A model generated the notes under the pieces. The model did no database searches. It was given only the letters and a program-made list of their open reading frames with translations, and was not told the DNA's origin. Positions 34,741 to 46,374 of a stretch of DNA of 64,000 bases are shown one piece after another. The DNA is taken from NCBI GenBank assembly GCA_024196135.1, contig JAMQCK010000040.1, forward strand, positions 62,001 to 126,000. Reading direction: 5' to 3'. The DNA is from Pleurotus ostreatus/Saccharomyces cerevisiae fusant. Its lineage: Eukaryota; Opisthokonta. The translations under genes were made by a program, and so were the position numbers. Position 1 is the first letter of the stretch. Each line of letters begins with the position of its first letter.

Positions 34741-34918
34741 TCAATGCAGTCGTGCCATCTATGAACGCGGTCGTACCTTCATTGGACGCAGTCGTACATT
34801 CATTGGACGCTGTCGTATCTTCCTCAACGCTGTCGTGCCTTCCTGGGGTGCACTCGAACCGCCCTCAACGCAGTCGTGCCCTTCCTTGAATGCAGTCGTG
34901 CCCTTCCTTGAATGCAGG
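34741..34918 (+). repeat. About 21-bp imperfect tandem repeat array downstream of the JmjC gene
   Basis: Eight to nine copies of a unit close to 21 bp with the core ACGCNGTCGTRCCTTC; typical copies are GGACGCAGTCGTACATTC and GAATGCAGTCGTGCCCTTC. Spacing is 20-22 bp. One copy near 34842-34864 is strongly diverged. It lies about 290 bp past the JmjC stop, in the sense orientation. Reading frames across it give a seven-residue-like period, but no protein context is present. Confidence 0.75.
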
Positions 34919-35587
34919 GACCGGGTGCCTTTCACGTTCCCATCAACACGTAGCGCAAGAAGGACAGGCTCACAAAGGACGGTTCTGTCGTTCAGGCCAG
35001 TGCCACAAACAACGCAGGGTGATGGAAGTGATTGGGTCAAACGGCCAATGCGCGGTGGGTTCATAGACAGCAATGCGGTCTAACCGTCTAGGCCACGTCT
35101 CATTTGTTCATTTCAAAGGTGCAGAGCGCTGTCTATTGTCACCAGTGTGCTTTTTCCATGTGTTTATGTTCACCTTTGCGCTCAGTGTGTTCGGCTGCCC
35201 CTTGCTACTAGTTTTGCTTTTTGCGTTGCCAATGCGTCTTTCGTCACCCAATCCACCTTACTAGACCGAGTTTCCCGAGCCTAGGTGGTGATCATAGTAC
35301 TTCGACGCGCAATGAAAGCAGTTCAGAAACGCAGTCGCATACTGGTTCCCTCCCACCTCGGGCAAAGTCGATCCCGACTCGCATTGCATGAGCGAAAGCG
35401 ATAGATAGCAGTATGTAGGATGTAGATACAGTATATTACGCCACGCAAGGAGAGGAGAAACCCATGAGGTATGGGTGACTAAGAGAATCCCGAACCGACG
35501 ATAACCACGCATAATAACGGATTGAATAAAAAGAAACGAGGGTTAGGGGGCAGTGCGTGCGCAAAAGGGCACGCTGCCGATGATAGT
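34919..35587. other. Intergenic region
   Basis: About 670 bp with no supported gene. A tRNA-like A-box/B-box pair on the minus strand (35084-35095 and 35034-35042) does not fold into a tRNA. Confidence 0.4.
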
Positions 35588-35720
35588 GTATCGACAGATG
35601 GGTGTTTCGACAGGGAAGAGATGATAGTCTCGACAGGGGAAGAGAGGCTTGTCTCGACGAGGAAGAGATGGTCAACTCGACAGGGAGGATTAGGCAATTG
35701 TTTCGACAGATGAGAAAGAG
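35588..35720 (-). repeat. Short imperfect tandem repeats downstream of SOG2
   Basis: Six TCGACA/G cores spaced 16-25 bp apart, each followed on the plus strand by a purine-rich GGGAAGAGA-type stretch. In the sense of the SOG2 gene the unit reads about CTCTTCCCTGTCGAGAC. The array starts about 170 bp beyond the SOG2 stop. Confidence 0.65.
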
Positions 35721-35890
35721 AACATGGAAGGGGACATAATAGCTTTAGGCAAGATGGGACATACGTACGTACACGGACGCGGAAAAGCACGCGCACGTAA
35801 AGATTATGCACAAGCAAAGTACAAACGCGGTGCCACAAATCTAAGCGACGACCGCGTTGAAGCGCGCGTGGTGGGTGCCAACACCAGGTC

Positions 35891-38800
35891 TTACCCCGGC
35901 TCACCCGAATCGAGTCGCCCGTCCCTCGTCCGCGCCCGACGTGGATGCCCAAACGTCTGGCTCGTCGGCTGCGCGCTCCGTGGTGGCTCCGGACTGGGCG
36001 TCGACTTTGCGGACGCAGACGCCTGCGCACTCCGACTCCTCGACAGGCTCGACCCCAGGCGGTTCTCCTCAGGCAACCCAAGGAAGCTCGTCTGCTGCCC
36101 GAGGAAGCTCGTCTGGGCGGCAGATGCGGAGGTAGACGCGGGCGTGGCCATGGGAGAGTAGAGGCGAGTCTGACTCGGCGTCTGCGAGGTGCTGCCATTG
36201 TTCGAGGGCGTAGGGAGGGAGGAGACGTGTAGGAGGATCGCGAACTCGGTCGTCGCATTCGTGAGCTGAACCATCTTGGCGCGCAGCGTGCCCGACCGCG
36301 CATGCGGGCCACCGTACATCTTGATCATATTGGACAGCTGGACGACAGTCTATAAGAGTTGCATAAGCCAAAGTTACTGCCAACGTGTGCTCGAGAGAAC
36401 TCACCTTCAAAAAGGTATGCGCGTCCTCGCGCAGAGCCCTCTTATCCGACGTCGAGTCACCGTCTTGCACCAAGCCGATTAGCTCGACCAATCGCTTCGT
36501 CACCAGCCTCGCCTTATCCAAGCTCTCCCGCACATCAAGCTTCTCGCTCAACACATCCGCCAACAGATCCTCCATCGTATCCCACACGCCAGGCGCGATG
36601 TCCACTGCAAGCTTGACCGCCTGTACCGCCTCCTTGTCCACCTGGTTCTTCGCCGATGACGGTAGGTCGAAGAACGACGTCTTCTCCGCTGCGACGGGCG
36701 ACGAGGACGGTGATCGTGAAGACGCATGCGTCGAGGTTTGCGACGCCTGCCGCGAGTGCACGCGATTGGTGTCCGAGCCGAACGGCGATGTAGGGAAGGG
36801 ACTGCTAAGCGACGGCGTGCTGCCGTTCGTCTGGGGCGTCACAGGTGGCCGCTTCCCTCTTGGAACAGGTGTTCGTGACCCACTGGGTAGCGGTATGTCA
36901 ACAGATGGCAACGCCCTCCCTAGCTCGACGTCCTTGTAGCTGAACGACCCGGCGTGTCTTCGTGATGGATGTCTGCTAACGCCATTCGACGACGTGGAGC
37001 TTCCTGTGTGCGTTCGCAGTGGCGGTCCTGGCCGGACTGGCTTCGAAGGATAGTGGAAAGGCAACGGCGCGCTGCTCGACGATGCCTCGGACGCCGTCCC
37101 AGCGTGATGCCTGCGCACTCTCAGTAGTGGCCGTATCGCGTCCATCTGCGACGACAATGTTTGCCAGGCGGTTGAGATCTCGGCCGTCGCGCCATAGAGG
37201 GTCAGCAGCATTGATCGCAGGAATCGCACGTCGTCCGTGTTAATAACCTTGAGCTGCAGTGGGAGGACGCCGACAACACGCCCGAACGCCGATACCGTGT
37301 CCCTGCAGCTCTCCACTACACCACGACACACTGCAGGCGGCGGTTGGGATTTCCGACTGAGCGCGTCGAACCGGTCCAGGGCACTGGTGAGCGACATCAT
37401 CTCCGCCTGAGCAGGCTCCGCCACCTTCTTAAGGAGCGAGGATAACCGCTCGTCGATGGGGAACGTCGTGTATCGGTCCAAGGCGAGGTGGATCTGCACG
37501 ACGGCAAACAATATACTTCGCGCGCAGTCCATGAGGCAGACAAGCGGTTGAGGTAGAGATCGGGTGATGGCGGCCTTAGGCAATGACGATAATCGTCTGA
37601 AGTAGGAATTGCGCTCAAACGCCATGGACGGAATTGCTCGTGGTGGCGAGGGTGGTGGCCGGTCGCGCGTGAAGGGGCGCACTATTCGAGACGTCGAGCT
37701 GAGCGATGAGCTCGAGTCCTTGCGAGTGGACACCGGCGAGGGCATGGAGTAATCGTCCAGCCCATAAGACGGTTTTCTAGCGGTATGGTTTACGTCTTGT
37801 GATTGCTTTTTGGTGAAATTCAATCTTGCCGTACTGAGGTCGGGTAGGGCCTGCTTGAGACGGAAATCTGAGCCGTTCGTAGCCGCTTTAACGCCTTCGG
37901 CAAACGACCTGTTACGCGCGTTGTGATCGTCCGCGCTGCTAGGTGGGCTCTTGAGGCTCGAGGTTGATGGTTCGTCATCCTCGAAGAATGTGACAGAGTC
38001 GGCAGGACTGGGCAGGTAGAAGGAGCGTGTGGGTGATGGTTCTGCGTCTTGCGACTGTAATATACCGAGGTGAAGGGGAGGTAGGCGCGCTGACGTTGGA
38101 GGCTCGACCTCTTGGAAGGATTCAGTTGACGATGCGGATAATGTGGAATCGACCGAGAAGGAGCGCGCATGCGGTGTGATGCCGTCGTCAAAGTCGGTTG
38201 TCCCCTTCCGCAAGCGCGACCACTCCTGAAATGTGTCGTCACTGTGGCTGATGTGAGCAGTCGGCTAGCAAGCGACGGCTAGGCACGCACATGGTGTCCT
38301 GCAACGAGTCCCGGGAGTCGTCGAGGAGGTCTGTGCTGCTTGTGCTCGCACTATCCACGCTCGCCTTGCGCGGCGAATCCGCAAACAAGAAGCGTTGCAC
38401 CGACTCGACCCAGTCGACCATATCTTGCCCTGTCGCTCCCTCGCCAGGTTCGAGTACGTGCTTCGGCGGATAGGTGATCGGGTTCTTGTCGACCTTGAGC
38501 ACCTCGAGCTTGCTCATCTGCGTCATATAATGTGGTAGCTTCGTCAACTTGTTCTTCGACAGGCAGAACACCTGCAAGGCAGTCAGAAGGGAACAAGCGC
38601 CTGGGTACTGCCCAACGTACGCGAAGATGCACGAGCTCCCCGGGCTCATCTGGAAGGCGCTTGATCTTGTTGTGGCTAACGTCCAGCGTGTCGAGCGCGA
38701 TCATGGTGGTGAGCTGCGGTCCGTGTCATGAGGTGATACGCGCAGGACGCACGGGCGCACGCACCACGCGCGGGAACTCGGTGAAGCTATTGCTACGCAA

Positions 38801-39146
38801 GTTCAGGTAGCGTAGCTGCGTGAGCTTGACAAACTGGGAGGGCAGGGTGCTGAGCTTGTTGTAGCCGAGGGCGAGCCTGCAGTAAAGGGGGAGGGAAGGA
38901 AGTCAACTTCGCGTCTTCTAGCGACGATACCTCAACCACGCACCGTTCGACTGGATGTTGGTCGGAGTTGCTGTCGGCGCCGAGCTCTGCGAGCTCGAGG
39001 GCTGCGTTTGCGGGGACCTCAGAGAGGTTCATGCGCGAGAAGCTGAGGGTCGCGCCATGGTCGGGCGACGTGCCGAGGGCCTCGAGAATGACGGCGAGAC
39101 TGAGCACACCGTCCGAGCTCTGCCAGGAGTCGTCAAGAGCCGGCAT
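35891..39146 (-). CDS. SOG2: SOG2, leucine-rich repeat protein of the RAM signalling network
   Basis: The start at 39146 gives MPALDDSWQSSDGVLSLAV. An N-terminal LRR block follows: LALGYNKLSTLPSQFVKL, LRYLNLRSNSFTEFP, LDTLDVSHNKIKRLP, VFCLSKNKLTKLP, LEVLKVDKNPITYPP. After a Ser-rich linker comes the SOG2 domain: RSFAEGVKAATNGSDFRLKQ, YFRRLSSLP, CARSILFAVVQIHLALDRY, CRDTVSAFGRVVGVLPLQLK, and the late segment VKLAVDIAPGVWDTMEDLL. In yeast SOG2 belongs to the RAM network (Cbk1-Mob2 NDR kinase) that controls polarised growth and cell separation. The C-terminus after KMYGGPHARSGTLRAKMVQL is Ser/Thr-rich, ending at 35891. About five introns are present, several inside the LRR region. Confidence 0.88.
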
Positions 39147-39532
39147 CGTCGTCGTCGTGGGCGACGTTGCTTAGAGCGACATGGACGACGGACACAGAAG
39201 CGTCCGGGGCCGCCACCGCCGTCGGCCTTCGGCAAAGCCTAGCCGCACGTGGTGCACATCAACTTGTTCACCTCCCTTCACCTGCTCTTTACACAAATTA
39301 TCCAGTACTATTCTGGTTGTACATAGTTTTACAACAAATACATCCCGAAGGATCAGCTATATGGTACATCGTATGGTAAGGAAATGAATGCAGAGTCAGT
39401 CGACAAAATGCAGGTAATGGACAATGATACACAGTCCGACAACGAGATGAATCGGACACAAAAGCGAAGCCAGTCACGATTGCGTCCATGCAGAGAATAG
39501 ATAATCGTTCAGCAGTCCTTGACACCGGTCAA
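39147..39532. other. Short intergenic region
   Basis: 386 bp between the SOG2 start and the stop of the upstream membrane-protein gene on the same strand. It must hold the SOG2 promoter and the 3' end of the other gene; no clear motif is seen. Confidence 0.45.
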
Positions 39533-41528
39533 TTAGTTGGGGAAGTCGTTCTCCGGGAGCTGAGGATTGATGTAGATGTTGACGAAGAAAGTGTAGCCCG
39601 CGGACATGACCGTGGCGAGGACGACGCCGCCGGTCCACGCGCTCTTGAGGTCCGAGATGTCGCTGTCGGTGAGCTCCATGACATCGTAGGCGGCGGCGCC
39701 GTGGGCAAGGACGCTGCTGTTGCAGTAGCAGCGGTTGAAGAAGTTGCTGAACTGGAAGACGCATGCGACGATGACGAAGCAGGCGTTGGCAGTGGCAAGA
39801 AGCTTGCCCATGCGCCGGAGGGCGATGGCGAGGGTCGCGGAGATGGTGGGGTACGGTCTCTCGGGCTTCGCTGACTCCATGGAAGAGGGGGCGAAGGCGG
39901 AACTGGAAGACTCGACGACCATGGGCAGCTCGTAGGAGATATTTGGGAGTGCTTCATCATGGTAGGTTTCCGTGGGGATGGTGGAGTAGTGCGCGAGGAT
40001 GCTCGAGAGGACCATGACGAACCAGACCATAGTCGACACGAGACCTGAAAATATTGTCAGGTTCATGGACCTCACAGCGGAATGTCTGCACTTACCATAG
40101 AGCAGGTACGCGCCGGACCGACACCCCAGACCCGTGGTTGGCGTGTACCACACGATGATCACCGCGGATCCTGTCGTCGCCCATTGCAAGGCAAGTCCTG
40201 CAATTGACGACAGCGCCATCCGCGTCCAGACACCTGGAACCCACTGCGGTACAGGTCGTCCCGTATAGCAGTACGCCTCCACATCACTGCGCGTCCCCTC
40301 GCGATTCGAGCGCGGCCGCGGGGTGTCCTTGGTCGGCTGCTGAAAGTCGCGCCCATCCCGCGCAACGGGGAGCTGCTGCTTCCTCTTCGCGCTGGCGGCC
40401 CCAAATGCCTGCGCGACCGTCTCCGACGCGCGCGCCCATGAAAACACGCGAGCGTAGTTGTAAATCGGCGCGCTCGCGTGCATGTCGTCGTAAAGCGCGC
40501 CATGCCCGACCTTGTAGAAGTCCAGGGCTCGCCGGTGCGAGTGGAAAGGCATGCTCTTCGCCCCGACGATGCCAGTCTCCGTCGCGACGTACGCCCTGCC
40601 ATTCGCGTGGTCCATCGCCTTCTCCAGCCTGTCCGCGTCGCACTTCGGCGAGATCTGCAGCCAGCCGACGACGATGGGCAGCAGCCAGAGCCACAGCGAC
40701 CCATTGGCCTGCCCATTCGCGTTGATCTCCTGGCTGATTTCGGTGAAGGCATTGATGACGGTGAAGACGTACGCGATGACGACCCAGAGGATGTTGGTCA
40801 CCGCGGAGATGGACCACGTATGCGTGTACTCCAGCCAGTGCACGAGCTCGGACCACCACTCGTCGTTGCTGTGCAGAGCGACGAGTGAGGCGAGCAGTCC
40901 GCCATCGGTATGTACGCGCAGCGGTGACTGCTGGAGGCTGCTGAGAGCACGGACGGCGAGACGGAGGTTGGGGTAGCGGTAGGGATAGAACCTCTTCGTG
41001 AGCCAGTGCGAGTTGAGCACGGTGAAGACGAGGGAGTAGCCGGCGAGGGTGGGGGAGCCGATGGCGAGCACGACGGACATGAGATTGTCGACGCGCAGGC
41101 GCGCACCGAAGGGTAGCTGCGACACCAACGCGAGCCAGGGCAGAAGCCACGCGCCGAACTGCTGGGAGAACGTCGACCATGAGAATGGCTCCGGGCCCTC
41201 GCCGCACGACCTGTTGCATTCTGCGACTGAGATTGCGGTGACGAAGCACAGTGGGTCGGACTCGTCGCAATCGTAGCGAGGGTTGTGCAAGGCCTCGTTG
41301 ACGTTGATGCGATTGCCGTAGTTGTCCGTGATACCCAGTGAGGATATGACCTCGGGATCGCTGACATTGACGCTCCTGATGTTGGCGAGACAACTGTCGA
41401 AGTTGACCCTCCTCGCCCCTGCGCCCAGGAGACAACCTGAGAATCCGAGAAGAAACACGACTACTGCGCGACTGTCAGCAGACCTCTCGAACAGGAGAGA
41501 AAGGCAACGCACACTTGACCAAGTACAT
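39533..41528 (-). CDS. Conserved agaricomycete multi-pass membrane protein, function unknown
   Basis: The start at 41528 gives MYLVK, a 50-nt class intron, then LVVFLLGFSGCLLGAGARRV, a signal peptide or first helix. A cysteine-containing luminal part follows (VNFDSCLANI, YDCDESDPLCF, CNRSCGEGPEPFSWSTFSQQ). Several hydrophobic helices come next (LLPWLALVSQLPFG, VVLAIGSPTLAGYSLVFTVL, NILWVVIAYVFTVINAF, WLWLLPIVVGWLQISP), then a soluble loop with Tyr/Lys-rich patches, and more helices at the end (STMVWFVMVLSSILAHYST, ANACFVIVACVFQFSNFF, GGVVLATVMSAGYTFFVNIY). An in-frame 51-nt intron at about 40046-40096 (GTAAGTGCAG to TTTTCAG) should be removed. The combination resembles a family widespread in mushrooms with no assigned role; I propose none. 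Confidence 0.75.
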
Positions 41529-42672
41529 GTTACGGGAGCGGTCGCGAGGGCGCGTCTAGCGGCAGGGCGCTGGAAGGTCTTGCGGGGGCTATCTATCGCT
41601 TGCTACACGGTATTGGCTGGGTCGATGGTGAGGGAAGGGAAGGAAGATATGTGCCCGCAGACAGCGGCTTTTGTACGCTGTTGTGGCAATGCGCGTCTCC
41701 CACTAGCACTCACGCGTGGACATCGGGCATCACCTGTCCCGAGGAGATACGAACCAGCGGGAAGCCAAACAGTGCCTGCAATTGGGCCTGAAGGGGATAG
41801 ATAATTCATTGCCGGAACTTCCACTGCAGCCCCGCAGCCCGGGCATGAAGGTCGAGGACCCCGCGTTTGTTGATGGTGATAGCCACGGTAGCAGCAGACG
41901 GCACTGATGAATGTCACCGTATGCACTACTCAGGCGCTTACGCAACTCGTCTATTCGAACCTGTGTTAGGGGGATGAGCATGATTGTCAGTTGAGCGCCA
42001 CGGAGGCACCAGTACAAGGTCGTTCATTATGACCAGGTAAGGGGTGCCAGTAGGATAGCAACTGGAAGATCTCCAATTCAGTGACGCGCGGGAGGTGTAG
42101 AACTAGGACAGGTGCCACGTACGGGAACTGAGGCGAATGGGCATTATCATCGTGAGTCAAGGTCGGTACTCACCCTACTTAGTGAACAGTACGGACACAC
42201 TGAGTGCTTGCCTTCGATCCTTCCATCACCGGGATCAGAGGTCCGCTGCTGTACTGGGCCGAAGCAAGCGGGAGGCGTACCATGGCCACCTGCCTGTGGA
42301 GGCGGCTGGCAGTGTTGTACATAGTTGCCTCGAGGCTAATTACCAGCATCATTGACCAACATGGCGGATACCGCTCTTATCGCAAGCTGGCAGGCAAGCT
42401 TGCGCATCTGACCAGGAAAGTCGGTGAAACATGAAAACGAACCGTGGGAAGTCGCCGGAAATACCCGGCAGCCTCATGCCCCGCGCCTACGTCTTGCTTG
42501 TCAGCCACCGTCCAGCCACAGATAGCACTCAATTCCTATCCTGACGCGCTCTTACTGAGCCCGTCCGGAAACACGGAAGTGATAGCACGCACTAACATTG
42601 GACGGATATACGGCGCTTCGAGCACCTATAGAATACACATGCACTTCTACTCTCCCAACAAATCTCTGGCAA
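41529..42672. other. Intergenic region
   Basis: About 1.1 kb with no supported gene. Open frames are short and lack patterns. The promoter of the membrane-protein gene must lie in its left part. Confidence 0.5.
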
Positions 42673-45560
42673 TCACAACCGCGCCTTCAGCGGCACAGCC
42701 GCCCGCTCCGCCTTCGCGCGGTCCCTCAGCAAGCGCCGGAGCTACACCGACAAGAGTCAGCATCCAGATACATACAACTGAGGCTGCGACTCACAATTTT
42801 GCCCGACGGATTCTTGGGTATGGCGTCGATCATCACGACGCCACCAGCGAGCCGCTTGTACGCAGCCTTGTTGTCCGCGACGTGCTGTGGGGACGTGCGT
42901 CAGCGGCGCAGAGAGAGGGAAGGGTGTCAAGAGAAAGGGGTGGGTGTTATGGGAAGGGTCTCGGGGGATTGAGCACGGTCATCCGGAATCCGGGTTCCTA
43001 CTGCATGACGAAGGATCTCGTGGCGCAGATCCCGAGCACAGCAGCGAGGAGGTGGGTGCATAACATCACAAGATACGTACCTTGGCGATATCGGCCTTCA
43101 GCTCCTCGAGGGCGGCCCCTCCGGTAACCTTGCCCTTGTAGCTTTCGTGCAGAACGACGAACGCCAGCGGTACCTCGCCCGAGTACTCGTCCGGTACGCC
43201 TACGACGCACGCGTCGGCAACGGCGGGGTGCTGCAGCAGATGCCCCTCGAGCTGAATGACATGCAAGTCAGCGAACGTTCATAGGCCTGTGGCAGAGGCA
43301 AGGTTCGTGGCGCGGATCTGGCGAGAGATTCGGTATCTGGCAACCGGGCCGTGATATCTTGTATCTCAACCAAGACCTTGATGAGCAGCACACAGCCCTG
43401 CTGAGGCATTATGCAGCCACAAAGCCTTCCTGCCAGCCACTTGACTTCACACCCCGACTCGTCCTGACTCACCTCCGCAGGCGCGACCTGGAAGCCGCGC
43501 ACCTTGATCAGCTCCTTCAGCCGATCCACCACATAGATCTCGTGGTTCTTCACGTAGCCCTCGTCCCCTGTGCGCACCCAGCCGCCCGGGAGGAACGTCT
43601 CCTTCGTGCTGTTATCCATTTCAGTTATCACATTTCGCCCAGAAACCCGTTTGCGCACGCTTGCTCGTTGTTGAGGTAGCCGAGGGCGTTGCTGGGCGCG
43701 CGGACGAGAATTTCGCCGAGTTCACCCTCTTTGGCGTAGGTACCGTCCGGCTTGAGGATGCGCACCGTCGCCCCCTCAATGATCATGCCAGAGGCGCCAG
43801 GCGTGCCGATCTTCTGGGAGGGCGGGACCATGCTGATCGTGGTGCTCGTCTCGGTGAGGCCTGAAGGTGCTTTTAGCAGTGAATTCTCTGTCGTCCACGA
43901 AAATGGATGCACCGTAGCCCTGGCCAACCGTCGCATTCGGCATCAGCTTCGATGTCTGGTCAAGCAGCTCCGCGCTGAGAGGTGCAGCTCCAGACATGAT
44001 GAAGCGGACGTGGCTATAGTCCCGACCCTGCGCCGCTGGGTGCTGCGAATGGAGTAAGACAACGGATAGCTAGGCATCCGCCTCAACCTACCTTATTCAA
44101 AAGCACGATCTGCGGCGGAACGACGCTGTATACGACGTCAGCATGGAAGAAAGACTTCGTCGGCGGATTGAGGTACATACCACATGTGCGTGATTTTGTG
44201 GCGCTCGATGCTGTCGAGCCAATCCGCCAGGGAGAACTTGGGCACCACAACGAGGGTGATCTACGAGCGCGTCAAACGACTGGCGACAATCGCTCGTGAA
44301 GCACTTACACCACAGAAGAGGAAGAAATGTGTCTAACAGAAAGTGTTAGCGGCCATCCTCGGAGAAGCTGAGTGGTAAGCACGCTAAACTTACCACAACC
44401 ACCAAGCCGTAGATGTCTGGATAATCGGTCAGGATCAGTCATCCGCGCATGTCAAGCTGGACGTACGATACATGGGTAGCACTGTCAATCGTCGTCAGCA
44501 TTGCAGATTTTCTCTGGGGGAATGCACTCACCAGCCAACGTCTTATCCCCCACCTTGATGCGCGTCTGATTCGGGTTCGCTATATCGTTATGCGTCGCCA
44601 TCTGCAGCACATTCGAGATGACCGAAGAATGGGGAATCACGACCGCCTTCGGCCGCCCCGTCGTCCCACTTGAGAACGACAAAAATGCCACCTTCGTCTT
44701 CCCCTCCCCCGGCCGGAGCTTGCGCTCCTCATACCCCTGCGGCCTGCTCGCGCCAATCGCCACGAGCTCGTTGATGGTCTTCACCGGCGAGGGGCGCGAG
44801 GCGGCGTTCGAGAAGCGCGCGATGCGCTCGGCGGGGAGGCCTGCGAGGCGCGCGGCATCGAGGGCGGTGGGGAGGAAGTCGGAGTGCGCGACGATGGCGG
44901 TGGCTTTGGCGGTTTGGAGCTGGTAGACGAGCTCGTCGGTGGTGTAGGCGGGGTTCGCGGGACTGGAAAGGGGGAAACGTCGGGTGAGATACGATGGGAA
45001 AGGAAGAGGGCGAGGTAATTCACGTTACGACGGCACCGAGCTTGTGGACAGCCCAGACCGTGATCAGGTAGTCTGAGGGGGGGGAGGCTTAGCGACGTAG
45101 GGAGGCGGTGGATGGCGTACGCACCAACATCGTTGGGACTGAAAATGCAGACTAGTGGGGGTTAACGTTGATGTCTTGTGAGATGATGTACGCCTGCTCA
45201 CCAGCATCATTCTCATCTAGGTACAAAGTGCTTCAGTAAGGGCTTACGCATGAAGATACGGCAACGTACGGATCCCAAACTCAGAGTGAAGTGCATTCGC
45301 CAGGGCTAGCGTGCGTTTGCGCACCTAAGAACGTAAGGCGGTGATACCTTGTCAATAGGCTACCTACGCACCTCCGGGTACGTGATCCCCTTCCCCGTCC
45401 TATCCTCCACAAACCACGGGACAGAGTGTGGTACCTTCGGCCGCTCGGGCATGTCATGGTCGAGGAAGAACTGAGGTATCGTGAGGTCGTCCGGTATGCG
45501 GGGCAGCCTGCTCGGGTACGCCGAGCGGAACTCGATCACTTCTGCGGTCGGGGACGCCAT
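42673..45560 (-). CDS. AMP-forming acyl/aryl-CoA ligase (4-coumarate-CoA ligase-like), probably peroxisomal
   Basis: The start at 45560 gives [20 protein letters not shown]. Adenylate-forming enzyme motifs appear in order: the P-loop [67 protein letters not shown] (split by an intron), [32 protein letters not shown], and the C-terminal lysine motif IPKNPSGKI. The final exon encodes [19 protein letters not shown] and ends ARL, which fits the peroxisomal targeting consensus. Enzymes of this class activate phenylpropanoid or fatty acids to CoA thioesters; the substrate cannot be read from motifs alone. At least ten introns, one splitting GYG-LTE. Translation runs to the stop at 42673-42675. Confidence 0.88.
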
Positions 45561-46374
45561 GATGCAGCGCGTGCGCCTGTGGTGATAGTTAGGGACAAGA
45601 AGACAAGGCCACGGGGGTGAGACAGCATACAGTTTACTTATAGGTAGTCGGCAATCCGGTTAACTCTGGATACGATCCGGTATGGGAAGACGTCGCGTGA
45701 TGCGGCGGCGAGGGGCCCTGAGAAGAAGCTATGGAGAAGCCCGCGTGCGATGGGCGCGCCGACGTGCGCGATGGCCGCTGCCAGCCGCCGTGGTGGCCCC
45801 ATCGAGCGCCTTCATAAAGCGCTGTGGACGTTGTGGACAACAACGAGGGCCAGTCGGGTCCGGGGCGATCGCGGCACTCCCGTGTGGGGAAGGACCGGTT
45901 CCCCGACATGTGACGTAGCACACAGTCACGGTTCGACTTTCGAACTGCGCTCCCACCGACAGCTCCTATGCTCTTCCTCCCCGAGTAGATTCGGTTACCT
46001 GAAAGCCGGCGGGACGCCTACGCCTCTATACTCTACCGGATACCCATGCGCGCTAGGCTACTCACCGGGCAAGAACGGACTTCGTCACCTCATCTACTCA
46101 CCCAAATCTCCCTCCACTTTCAAGTCCCCCACGGGGTTGAATAACGTTGAATCCGTGCACTTCACATCTCTCGCAGCATGTTTTCTGCGTACTTGGCACT
46201 CACATGATTAGATTCGCTGTTCTCGGAGACTTGCAAGTCGTCCGAATCGGCCTCAGGGCGGACCACCCAAACACAACCGGCTGGAGTCGCGACTTGTCCG
46301 CAGCGCTGCATACTGTCCGATGAGTATTACAGTATTACTTACTTGGCACTCTACCAAGATCTATATCGTCCCTC
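45561..46374. other. Intergenic region
   Basis: 814 bp upstream of the CoA ligase and downstream of NOT4. It contains a small hairpin (AGCGC/GCGCT arms near 45805-45823), but no gene, RNA or clear TATA box is supported. Confidence 0.45.

Noticed and set aside
35030..35102. tRNA-like pair on the minus strand: A box TGGCCTAGACGG and B box GTTTGACCC
   Set aside because: Acceptor and anticodon stems do not pair and the box spacing is about 8 nt too long. It may be chance or a worn tRNA-derived element.
40284..41435. Long antisense-frame open reading frame opposite/alongside the membrane-protein gene
   Set aside because: Arg/Ala-rich shadow of a GC-rich coding exon in another frame; no family pattern and no plausible start context.
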